DNA from: Actinomycetota bacterium
Lineage (GTDB): Bacteria; Actinomycetota; Actinomycetes; Actinomycetales; Microbacteriaceae
DNA length: 7,503 nt
Assembly (NCBI GenBank): GCA_016870695.1
Contig: VGAV01000107.1
Coordinates: forward strand, 1 to 7,503
Direction of reading: 5' to 3'
This document shows, in pieces, positions 1-6,170 of the stretch. The notes below the pieces were generated by a model. It had not been told where the DNA came from. It saw only the letters and a list, made by a program, of their open reading frames with translations, and searched no databases. Each line of letters opens with the position of its first letter. The stretch's first letter is position 1. The translations under genes and the position numbers were made by a program.

Positions 1-579
1 GGCGACGTCCGCGCGGAGGCCGTCCGTGACCGCGACGGTCAGCGATCCGATCCACCACACCCCGCGCTGAGCCAGCGGCAGCACCTGCACGTTCAGCTCG
101 AACGAGTGGGCGCGCCGCCCGACCCGGCGTTCGTGCTCGGCGATCGCGCTGGCGTACGCGCGATACGACACCCCCGGACGGGCGGACGCCTCCCGCGTGT
201 ACCGCGAGTTCGCGAGACGGGCGAAGTCGACGGCGTCGGCGGCGTGCGGCGCGATCGCCTCCCGCAGGGTCGCGGAACCGGCGGAGGGAAGAGCGACGAG
301 CGTCTCGAAGCCGTCGATCAGCTCCAGCGGCACCGGCGACGGATGGGCCTGCGGCTCGACCGTCATCGCCCAGTACTCGCGCCACTCCCGCTCGAGCCGC
401 GCCTGCGCGTCCTCGGAGCGCGAGGGGTGCGCGTTGATCGGCACACGGCGCAGCGTCGGGAGCTCGTCGGGCGACCGGATGCCGATGACCTGACGCACAT
501 AGAGCGCGAGCAGCACCGATTGTGCCGCGTCCTCGCGGATCACCCACTCCGGCTGCCCGCCCTGCATGCGGCCCATCAT
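1..579 (-). CDS. Uncharacterised protein, C-terminus cut by window edge
   Basis: An uninterrupted minus-strand reading frame covers 193 codons and leaves the window at position 1 without a stop. I do not recognise the family. The N-terminus reads MMGRMQGGQPEWVIRED, followed by a predicted amphipathic stretch (LLALYVRQVIGI) and a charged helix (ARLEREWREYWAM). A central DFARLANSRYTREA segment precedes beta-like segments (SFELNVQVLPL, GVWWIGSLTVAV). No signal peptide or membrane segment is visible, so it is probably cytoplasmic. Codon use is ordinary for the window (G/C third positions). The gene is divergent from purM. The start is ambiguous: ATGs at 579, 576 and 567 are in frame, and none has a good Shine-Dalgarno. 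TATGAT at 580-575 lies at the right distance to be a -10 for a leaderless message beginning at 567. Function unknown; that it is a gene is fairly secure. Confidence 0.72.
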   Translation of the reverse strand, partial: MMGRMQGGQPEWVIREDAAQSVLLALYVRQVIGIRSPDELPTLRRVPINAHPSRSEDAQARLEREWREYWAMTVEPQAHPSPVPLELIDGFETLVALPSAGSATLREAIAPHAADAVDFARLANSRYTREASARPGVSYRAYASAIAEHERRVGRRAHSFELNVQVLPLAQRGVWWIGSLTVAVTDGLRADVA

Positions 580-605
580 AGGAGCGCCACCGGATGCGGG
601 CTCGA
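575..605 (-). promoter_or_regulatory. Possible -10 (TATGAT) for the left-edge gene
   Basis: On the minus strand TATGAT occupies 580-575, a 5/6 match to TATAAT. A weak -35-like TCGAGC lies at 605-600, 19 bp upstream. The A of the in-frame ATG at 567 is 8 bases past the hexamer, which fits initiation directly on a start codon. The caveat is that the hexamer overlaps two in-frame ATG codons and may simply be coding sequence. Confidence 0.3.
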
Positions 606-612
606 CCCTTGC

Positions 613-682
613 GGCATCCCTCCCCGAGTCGGTCCGCCCCGGCCGCCCGACCCGGGAGGGGATGTCGGGAGGGGAGGATGCC
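613..682. repeat. Inverted repeat in the divergent spacer
   Basis: The arm at 613-625 (GGCATCCCTCCCC) is complementary to 671-682 (GGGGAGGATGCC) apart from one unpaired C, with a 45-base loop. A direct repeat of GGGAGGGGA (654-662 and 667-675) overlaps the right arm. The spacer 580-784 carries no gene that I can support. The outer part of each arm is the recurrent heptamer GGCATCC/GGATGCC, so the symmetry may arise from two copies of that motif rather than from a functional hairpin. Confidence 0.4.
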
Positions 683-720
683 ATGGGCCGCTGCCGTCCT
701 CCCGTCGCTGCATCTCCTCC

Positions 721-753
721 CCAGCCCCCCGGCGGACCCAGCCCCCCGGCGGA
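721..753. repeat. Tandem 16-bp repeat upstream of purM
   Basis: CCAGCCCCCCGGCGGA occurs at 721-736 and again, identically, at 738-753, giving a 17-bp period. The second copy ends 19 bp before the putative purM -10 element, so it covers the region where a -35 would lie. It does not resemble the Bacillus PurBox. It could be an activator or repressor site for the purine operon, or a slippage duplication in C-rich sequence. Confidence 0.5.
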
Positions 754-772
754 ACTCATCCGCCGCCGCGGG

Positions 773-785
773 TAGTCTGTTCGCG
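773..785 (+). promoter_or_regulatory. Putative purM -10 element, leaderless start
   Basis: TAGTCT at 773-778 fits the TANNNT pattern of actinobacterial -10 elements. Exactly six bases separate it from the GTG at 785, so transcription would begin on the first base of the start codon. No Shine-Dalgarno sequence precedes the GTG, which agrees with leaderless initiation. No convincing -35 is seen at 17-18 bp. Confidence 0.5.
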
Positions 786-1927
786 TGGCCTCTGCTCCCC
801 ACGAAAACCCCTATTCCGCTGCCGGCGTCGACACTGCCGCCGGAGATCTCGCCGTCGAACTGATGAAGTCCGCGGTGCGCCGGACGCACGGCCCCGAGGT
901 GCTCGGAGGCGTCGGCGGCTTCGCCGGCCTGTTCGACGCGTCGGCGCTGCGCGACTACGCGCGGCCGCTGCTGGCGACGAGCACCGACGGCGTCGGCACC
1001 AAGGTCGCGATCGCGCAGGCGATCGACAAGCACGACACGATCGGCGAGGACCTCGTCGGCATGGTCGTCGACGACATCGTCGTGGTGGGCGCGCGGCCGC
1101 TCTTCATGACGGACTACATCGCCTGCGGCAAGGTCGTCCCCCAGCGCATCGCCGACATCGTCGCGGGCATCGCCCGGGGCTGCGCCGCGACGGGCACCGC
1201 GCTCGTCGGCGGCGAGACCGCCGAGCACCCCGGCCTCCTCGGCATCGACGACTACGACGTGGCGGGCGCCGCGACCGGTGTCGTCGAGGCGGACCGCGTC
1301 CTCGGCGCCGAGCGGGTGAAGAGCGGCGACGTCGTCCTCGCGCTCGCGTCCAGCGGCCTCCACTCCAACGGCTACTCGCTCGTGCGCCACATCATCACGC
1401 GTGCGGGCATCGCCTACGGCTCGGCGTCGGCCGAGCTCGGTGGCACGTGGGGCGAGGCGCTCCTCGAGCCCACGCGTCTGTACACCTCGCCCCTCCTGCG
1501 CCTCATCGACGACGGATCCGTGGGCGGTGGCATCCATGCCCTCAGCCACGTCACCGGCGGAGGCATCGCCGCGAACCTCGCGCGCGTGCTCCCGCAGGGC
1601 ACGTGGGTCGACGTCGACCGGTCGACGTGGAGCCCGTCCCCGGTCTTCCGGGTGCTGGCCGACATCGGCGGTCTCGACCTCACCGCGACCGAGGGCACCT
1701 GGAACCTCGGCATCGGATTCCTGGCCGTCGTCTCCGCGGAGAGCGCGGACACCGCCATCGCGGCGCTCGAGGCCGACGGCATCAGCACCTGGCAGGTCGG
1801 GATCGTCCGCGACGACGCGCGCCCCGAGGGCGAGTACGAGCAGGGCGCGAAGGGCGTCGACGGCGGCGCGGTGCGCCTGGTCGGGACCTACGCGGATGCC
1901 GGTGCACCGGCGAACGGAGCGGAATAA
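785..1927 (+). CDS. purM: Phosphoribosylformylglycinamidine cyclo-ligase (AIR synthetase)
   Basis: PurM catalyses the ATP-dependent ring closure of FGAM to aminoimidazole ribonucleotide, the fifth step of de novo purine synthesis, in the cytoplasm. The 380-residue protein shows the family landmarks in order: YSAAGVD (10-16), the ATP-binding loop TDGVGTK (67-73), MVVDDIVVVGARPLF (93-107), GGETAEHPG (142-150), SSGLHSNGYS (189-198), then HVTGGG and WNLGIGF in the C-terminal domain. It is somewhat longer than the roughly 345 residues of E. coli PurM, mostly through a Gly/Ala-rich tail. The GTG at 785 is chosen because the N-terminal YxxAGVD motif follows directly and a TANNNT element lies six bases upstream. 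It is followed 6 bp later by purF in the same frame, so the two are surely co-transcribed. The order purM-purF is the reverse of the common purF-purM arrangement. Confidence 0.97.
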   Translation: MASAPHENPYSAAGVDTAAGDLAVELMKSAVRRTHGPEVLGGVGGFAGLFDASALRDYARPLLATSTDGVGTKVAIAQAIDKHDTIGEDLVGMVVDDIVVVGARPLFMTDYIACGKVVPQRIADIVAGIARGCAATGTALVGGETAEHPGLLGIDDYDVAGAATGVVEADRVLGAERVKSGDVVLALASSGLHSNGYSLVRHIITRAGIAYGSASAELGGTWGEALLEPTRLYTSPLLRLIDDGSVGGGIHALSHVTGGGIAANLARVLPQGTWVDVDRSTWSPSPVFRVLADIGGLDLTATEGTWNLGIGFLAVVSAESADTAIAALEADGISTWQVGIVRDDARPEGEYEQGAKGVDGGAVRLVGTYADAGAPANGAE

Positions 1928-1933
1928 CACCCC

Positions 1934-3409
1934 ATGTGCGGCATCGTCGGCATGGCCGGGCAGGGCCCGGTCAACCAGGAGATCTACGACGCGCTCCTCC
2001 TCCTCCAGCACCGGGGACAGGACTCCACGGGCATGGCCACGGCCGAGTCCAGCGGCGTCTTCCACATCCACAAGGCGCGCGGCCAGGTGCGCGAGGCGTT
2101 CCGCACCCGCGACATGCGCGCCCTGCTGGGCAGCATCGGCCTCGGTCACGTGCGGTACGCCACGAAGGGCACCGCGTCGAACGAGGAGGAGGCGCAGCCC
2201 TTCTACGTCAACGCGCCCTACGGCATCGTCCTCGTGCACAACGGCAACCTGACGAACACGCGCGAGCTGACGACCGAGCTCTTCCACAAGGACCGCCGTC
2301 ACCTGAACACCAGCAGCGACACCGAGCTGCTCGTGAACATCCTCGGATCCGAGCTGCAGTCCGAGATCACCGGTCCCGACCTCGACCCGGCGCAGGTCTT
2401 CCGCGCCGTCGGCCGCGTGCACGAGCGCGTCGAAGGGTCCTACGCGTCGATCGCCCTGATCGCCGGGTACGGCCTCCTCGCGTTCCGCGACCCCTTCGGC
2501 ATCCGTCCGCTCATCCTCGGCAAGCGACGCGCGACCGAGGTGCCGGGCGGCGAGCCGCGGGACGAGTGGATCGTGGCATCCGAGTCCCTCGTCCTCGAGA
2601 ACGCCGGCTTCGAGGTCGTCCGCGACGTCGAGCCCGGCGAGGCGGTCTTCATCTCCCTCGACGGCACCCTCCACGCGGAGCAGTGCGCGCCGAGCACCAC
2701 CCTCGCGCCGTGCTCGTTCGAGTACGTCTACCTCGCCCGTCCCGACTCGGTGATGAACGGCGTCTCGGTGTACGAGACCCGCCTGCGGATGGGGGAGCGC
2801 CTGGCCGACACGGTCGCCAAGTACACCCCGGTCGGCGCGATCGACGTCGTCATGCCCATCCCGGATTCCGCGCGACCGGCGGCGATGCAGGTGGCCCGCA
2901 AGCTCGGGATCGAGTACCGCGAGGGCTTCTACAAGAACCGCTACGTCGGCCGGACGTTCATCATGCCCGGGCAGGCCGTGCGCAAGAAGAGCGTGCGTCA
3001 GAAGCTCAACGCCATGTCGACGGAGTTCCAGGGCAAGAACGTCCTCCTCGTCGACGACTCGATCGTCCGCGGGACCACCAGCCGCGAGATCATCCAGATG
3101 GCTCGGGATGCCGGTGCGAAGAGCGTCACCTTCGCCTCGGCCGCGCCGCCGGTGCGCTTCCCGCACGTCTACGGCATCAACATGCCGTCGCGTCACGAGC
3201 TCGTCGCCCACGACCGCACGATCCCCGAGATCGCCGCGGAGCTCGGGTGCGACTACCTCGTCTACCAGGAGGTCGACGACCTGAAGGCGGCGATCATGGA
3301 GGGGTCCGACCTCGTCGACCTCGACATGAGCTGCTTCGACGGGCGCTACGTCACGGGCACCGTGTCGGAGGAGTACCTGGCCTGGGTCGAGGGCAGCCAG
3401 GAGTCTTGA
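1934..3409 (+). CDS. purF: Amidophosphoribosyltransferase
   Basis: PurF performs the first committed step of purine synthesis: it transfers glutamine-derived ammonia to PRPP to give phosphoribosylamine. The 491-residue protein has an N-terminal Ntn glutaminase domain: nucleophile Cys2 (MCGIVG), GHVRY with Arg74, HNGN (102-105) and SSDT with Asp130. A type I phosphoribosyltransferase domain follows, with the PRPP loop VLLVDDSIVRGTT at 370-382. There is no propeptide, because purM's TAA lies in frame two codons upstream, so Met removal alone exposes Cys2. The Fe-S ligand pattern of Bacillus-type PurF is absent: FPHVYGINMPS (409-419) has His where a ligand Cys would be, and there is no C-terminal CxxC. 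Both features match the E. coli class. The Shine-Dalgarno is weak (GGAA, 9 bases upstream). The stop overlaps the next start, implying coupling. Feedback inhibition by purine nucleotides is known for the family. Confidence 0.97.
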   Translation: MCGIVGMAGQGPVNQEIYDALLLLQHRGQDSTGMATAESSGVFHIHKARGQVREAFRTRDMRALLGSIGLGHVRYATKGTASNEEEAQPFYVNAPYGIVLVHNGNLTNTRELTTELFHKDRRHLNTSSDTELLVNILGSELQSEITGPDLDPAQVFRAVGRVHERVEGSYASIALIAGYGLLAFRDPFGIRPLILGKRRATEVPGGEPRDEWIVASESLVLENAGFEVVRDVEPGEAVFISLDGTLHAEQCAPSTTLAPCSFEYVYLARPDSVMNGVSVYETRLRMGERLADTVAKYTPVGAIDVVMPIPDSARPAAMQVARKLGIEYREGFYKNRYVGRTFIMPGQAVRKKSVRQKLNAMSTEFQGKNVLLVDDSIVRGTTSREIIQMARDAGAKSVTFASAAPPVRFPHVYGINMPSRHELVAHDRTIPEIAAELGCDYLVYQEVDDLKAAIMEGSDLVDLDMSCFDGRYVTGTVSEEYLAWVEGSQES

Positions 3410-4623
3410 CCCGCCGCAGCGCGGGTCTGGTCGCGCTCGCCGCGGCATCCATCGTCCTGCTGGGGCTGACGCTCCGGATCGCCGTCGCCTCGCTGTCGCC
3501 GCTGGTCGACGTCATCCGTCAGGACTTCGACCTGCCCGCGGCGATGATCGGACTGATCGGGATGGCGCCGCCCGTCGCGTTCGCGGTCGCGGGGGTCTTC
3601 ACCCCGGCGATCGAACGCCGGCTCGGCCTCGAACGCCTCGTGACGGTCGCGGCCGTCGTGGCGGCGGTCATGCTGACGGTGCGCGCGTTCGCCGGCGACG
3701 CGGTCTCGCTGCTCGCCGCGACGGCGGGCGTCTTCGCCGCGGTCGGCGTCGCGAACGTGCTCATCCCGGCGGTCGTGAAGAAATACTTCCCCGACCGCAT
3801 CGGACCCATGACGACCGTCTACTCGACGACGATGGCGGTCGCCACCTTCCTGCCCCCGCTCGTGGCGGTGCCGCTCGCGTCCGCGATCGGCTGGCGCGGG
3901 TCCTTCGGCGTCTGGGCGGGAGTCGCGATCGCCGCGGTGCTGCCGTGGATCGCCCTGGCTGCCCGTTCGGGCGCATCGCGCGCCGACCGCATCGAGGAGG
4001 CGCGGACGTCGGTGCTGTCCCGCGTGGTCCGGGTGCCGCAGACGTGGGCGCTGGTGCTGAGCTTCGGCGTGAACGCGTCGGTGGCGTACACGGCGTTCGC
4101 CTGGCTGCCCTCGATCCTGGTCGACATCGCCGGATTGGATGCCACGGCCGCGGGCGGTCTGCTCGCGCTCTTCTCGTTCATGGGGTTGCCGGTGTCGCTC
4201 GTCGTGCCGGTCCTGGTGGTGCGCGCGCGTCGGATCGGGCCGTTCTACGCGGTGGCCGTCGTCGGCGGACTGACCGGGGTCGCCGGTCTGCTCGTGGCAC
4301 CCGGGACGGCGACCGCCCTGTGGGTGGTGCTCCTCGGCATCCCGCCCCTGCTCTTCCCGCTGCTGCTCGTGCTGTTCGGGTTGCGCACCCGGTCGCATGA
4401 GACGGCGGTGGCCCTCAGCGGGATCGTGCAGAGCGTCGGCTACGGCCTCGCCGCCCTGCTGCCGCTCGCCCTCGGCATCACGCGCGAGGTGACGGGCGGC
4501 TGGACGGTCGGTCTGGTCCTGCTCGGCGGAGTGATCGCCGTGGCCGTGCCGGCCGGGGCCGTCGCGTCCCGCTCCGAGACCATCGAGGCCGCGTGGGAGC
4601 GACGGAACGACCGACGGTGGTGA
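3406..4623 (+). CDS. Major facilitator transporter, CynX/NimT type
   Basis: This is an integral membrane transporter of the major facilitator superfamily. The predicted 405 residues contain about 12 hydrophobic segments in two halves, split by a charged loop near 188-205 (SGASRADRIEEARTSVLSR). The first helix with LRIAVASLSPLV (23-34) and the segment VGVANVLIPAVVKKYFPDR (113-131) resemble the CynX/NimT cyanate/2-nitroimidazole branch. The substrate cannot be read from sequence; a nucleobase, other small anion or drug is possible. The start is TTG at 3406, overlapping purF's TGA as TTGA. The reading frame begins to look like protein exactly there, and AGGAG lies at 3399-3403, although only two bases from the TTG. 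The overlap implies translational coupling to purF. The C-terminus is a short charged tail (AWERRNDRRW). Confidence in the fold is high, in the exact start moderate. Confidence 0.9.
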   Translation: MTRRSAGLVALAAASIVLLGLTLRIAVASLSPLVDVIRQDFDLPAAMIGLIGMAPPVAFAVAGVFTPAIERRLGLERLVTVAAVVAAVMLTVRAFAGDAVSLLAATAGVFAAVGVANVLIPAVVKKYFPDRIGPMTTVYSTTMAVATFLPPLVAVPLASAIGWRGSFGVWAGVAIAAVLPWIALAARSGASRADRIEEARTSVLSRVVRVPQTWALVLSFGVNASVAYTAFAWLPSILVDIAGLDATAAGGLLALFSFMGLPVSLVVPVLVVRARRIGPFYAVAVVGGLTGVAGLLVAPGTATALWVVLLGIPPLLFPLLLVLFGLRTRSHETAVALSGIVQSVGYGLAALLPLALGITREVTGGWTVGLVLLGGVIAVAVPAGAVASRSETIEAAWERRNDRRW

Positions 4624-4670
4624 GCGAGACCCCGTGTGTCAGCGCGCGCGGAAGTGAGCGTGCACAGGAA

Positions 4671-4711
4671 AACGCCGCCGGGGTGCTTCGAGGAAGCATC
4701 CGGGCGGCGTT
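4671..4711. terminator. Bidirectional hairpin between convergent genes
   Basis: AACGCCGCC (4671-4679) pairs with GGCGGCGTT (4703-4711), and an inner TGCTTC/GAAGCA stem closes a three-base loop. One G-G mismatch and one G-T wobble lie between the two stems. On the minus strand the stem is followed by TTTT and CC, a short U-tract, so it should terminate the DUF3073 transcript best. On the plus strand it follows the transporter stop by 47 bases with only a weak U run. Position between two convergent stops supports the terminator call. Confidence 0.8.
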
Positions 4712-4733
4712 GCACGGCGGGGGAGGGAGGAGG

Positions 4734-4916
4734 TCAGGCCTTCTCGTCCTCGTACTCGTCTGAGTAGTCGTCGGCCCACTTGTCGACGTATGCGTCTTCA
4801 CCCGACGCGGGTGCACCCAGTTCGCGCTCGAGAGCCGAGTAGTTCACCGAATAGGTGTCGTACTTCAGCTCACGGGCGATCTTGGTGTTCTTCGCCTTCT
4901 GACGGCCACGCCCCAT
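4734..4916 (-). CDS. DUF3073 family small protein
   Basis: This 60-residue protein begins MGRGRQKAKNTKIARELKY, the characteristic basic N-terminus of the actinobacterial DUF3073 family. It ends in a very acidic tail (DKWADDYSDEYEDEKA), so the charge is strongly split between the two ends. No membrane segment, signal peptide or metal motif is visible. The molecular function of the family is unknown; the Arg/Lys-rich head could bind nucleic acid, but this is a guess. The start at 4916 is supported by GAGGGGG six bases upstream. Upstream in-frame sequence is open but does not look like protein. DUF3073 genes are known next to purF/purM in other actinobacteria (for example Rv0810c beside Rv0808-Rv0809 in Mycobacterium tuberculosis). 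Here the transporter separates it from purF. It is divergent from the universal stress protein gene. Confidence 0.93.
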   Translation of the reverse strand: MGRGRQKAKNTKIARELKYDTYSVNYSALERELGAPASGEDAYVDKWADDYSDEYEDEKA

Positions 4917-5057
4917 GCGAGACCCCCTCACGATCGACGTCGAGGGCCGACTGCGGGCCCTGCGTATTGCGGTTCCGGAACGAGCCGGTAAGAGTAGCAT
5001 CCACGATATCACGGTGCCCCCGGGCGAAGACGGCCGGCCGAGGTCGAAGGAGTCCTG
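4917..5057. promoter_or_regulatory. Shared divergent promoter region, DUF3073 / usp
   Basis: This 141-bp spacer must carry both promoters. A perfect 10-bp palindrome GTTCCGGAAC lies at 4972-4981. Candidate -10 elements overlap beside it: TACTCT on the minus strand (4996-4991) for DUF3073, and TAAGAG (4989-4994) or TAGCAT (4995-5000) on the plus strand for usp. TTGCGG at 4967-4972 is 16 bp before TAAGAG. No candidate is strong. Overlapping divergent -10 regions would make the two genes compete for RNA polymerase. Confidence 0.35.
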
Positions 5058-5561
5058 ATGAGCGAAGACGCGGGAAGCCGGGCGGTGATCGCGGCCGTCG
5101 TGCCGGGACAGTCCCCCCGAGTGGTCCAGGAGGCGGCGCGGTTCGCCGCCCTGTCGGGGGTCCCCTTGCTGGTGGTCCACGTCGATACCACTCGCTTCGT
5201 GTCGTTCGAGGACCCGGACGGCTATGTGCACTCGGCGACGGTCGACGTCGCCGGGGCGGCCGCACGCGCCGCCCTCGCCGACGTCGAGGCGGCATCGGCG
5301 CGGGCGCTGTCCGGCTCCGACGCCACGTGGAGCGTGCGGCAGCTCATCGGCGACCCGGCGCTGGCCATCATCGACCTCGCCGAGAAGGTCGACGCGTCGC
5401 TCCTCGTCGTCGGCACCCGCAAGCGGGGGCTCGGCGAGTCGATCCGCGAGTTCCTCACCGGCTCCGTCGCGGCCCGCCTCACCCATCGGCAGCACCGTCC
5501 CGTGCTCGTGGTGCCGCTGGGCGAGACGGTGCCGCCCGACGAGGAGCTCGTCTGGGAGTGA
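5058..5561 (+). CDS. Universal stress protein (UspA family)
   Basis: This is a single-domain UspA-fold cytoplasmic protein of 167 residues, slightly longer than the usual 140-160. Visible elements are the first beta strand (AVIAAVV, 9-15), a second strand with LLVVHVD (37-43), IGDPALAIIDLAEKVDASLLVVGT (97-120), and the final strand RPVLVVP (147-153). The nucleotide-binding loop normally reads G-x2-G-x9-G-S/T. Here it is GTRKRGLG (119-126) and GS at 135-136, so the loop is about three residues longer and the second Gly is Lys. ATP binding is therefore plausible but not certain. The ATG at 5058 has AAGGAG five bases upstream. The gene is divergent from DUF3073 and convergent with padR, with stops three bases apart. 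The role in stress resistance is inferred from family membership only. Confidence 0.92.
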   Translation: MSEDAGSRAVIAAVVPGQSPRVVQEAARFAALSGVPLLVVHVDTTRFVSFEDPDGYVHSATVDVAGAAARAALADVEAASARALSGSDATWSVRQLIGDPALAIIDLAEKVDASLLVVGTRKRGLGESIREFLTGSVAARLTHRQHRPVLVVPLGETVPPDEELVWE

Positions 5562-5589
5562 CGCTCAGCGTCGGGTCGCCTCGGCGACC
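5560..5589. terminator. Two short hairpins at the usp/padR convergent junction
   Basis: GACGC (5560-5564) and GCGTC (5568-5572) form a 5-bp stem whose loop is the padR stop codon. Directly next to it, GGTCGCC (5574-5580) and GGCGACC (5583-5589) form a second, very tight inverted repeat. There is no U-tract, and both stems lie partly in coding sequence. They may slow polymerases meeting from the two sides, but they do not have the form of a standard intrinsic terminator. Confidence 0.3.
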
Positions 5590-6170
5590 GCGTCGGACGC
5601 CCGCGCGAGCGCCGTCTCGATGGCGTCGACGGCGGCCTCGGTGAGCTCGCCGCCGCGGGCGACGTGCGATCGCAGCTCGGAGCGGGTCCGCCCCCGGAAC
5701 TCGTTGATCGCGGCGTCCGCGCGGTGCAGCTGTTCGCGGCCGCGGGCACGGGCGTCATCCGCCGGGGTCACCTCGGCGTGCTCGCGCTCCTCCCGGGAGG
5801 CGGCGGCAAGGTCCGCCCGCAGGCTGCGCATGGCGTCCTTGACGCTGCCGCGCACCTCCTGGGCGATCAGTCGCACGCTGTCGGCGAGCCCGGCCTGGAT
5901 GCCTTCGAGATCGCCCTCGCGGGCGCGCACCTCCTCGCGTCCGGCGTCGGTGATCGCGTAGACGGTCTTGCGGCCTTCGACGGTCTTGGTGACGAGACCC
6001 TCCTCCTCGAGCTTCGCAAGCCGGGGATAGATCGTGCCCGCGGACGGGGAGTACGTGCCGCCGGTGCGGTCGGTGAGCGCCTGCATGAGGTCGTACCCGT
6101 GGCGGGGGGCCTCGTCGAGCAGGTTGAGGATGTACAGGCGGAGATCGCCGTGCGAGAAGACGGGGCTCAT
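5565..6170 (-). CDS. PadR family transcriptional regulator
   Basis: This 201-residue DNA-binding regulator has an N-terminal winged helix typical of PadR. HGDLRLYILNLLDEAPRHGYDLMQAL (7-32) is followed by the recognition-helix region SPSAGTIYPRLAKLEEEGLV (41-60) and the wing VEGRKTVYAITDAGREEV (64-81). The C-terminal half (about 85-200) is strongly helical and charged, and probably forms the dimerisation coiled coil of the longer PadR class. The ATG at 6170 has AGGAG five bases upstream, and its A is the last base of the DUF4097 stop (TGATG), so translation is coupled. As second gene of the operon it probably represses its own promoter through the two palindromes at 7036-7077. The inducing signal cannot be inferred. 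Confidence 0.95.
   Translation of the reverse strand: MSPVFSHGDLRLYILNLLDEAPRHGYDLMQALTDRTGGTYSPSAGTIYPRLAKLEEEGLVTKTVEGRKTVYAITDAGREEVRAREGDLEGIQAGLADSVRLIAQEVRGSVKDAMRSLRADLAAASREEREHAEVTPADDARARGREQLHRADAAINEFRGRTRSELRSHVARGGELTEAAVDAIETALARASDAVAEATRR

Noticed and set aside
106..3405. Very long open plus-strand frame running through the purM and purF region into the transporter
   Set aside because: Its translation before 3406 is an Arg/Pro/His-rich shadow of purM and purF in another frame. Only the part from the TTG at 3406 looks like a protein.
3346..4398. 350-codon minus-strand frame opposite the transporter
   Set aside because: Low-complexity Arg/Gln/Asp/His composition, typical of the antisense of a GC-rich gene. 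No start signal and no recognisable motif.
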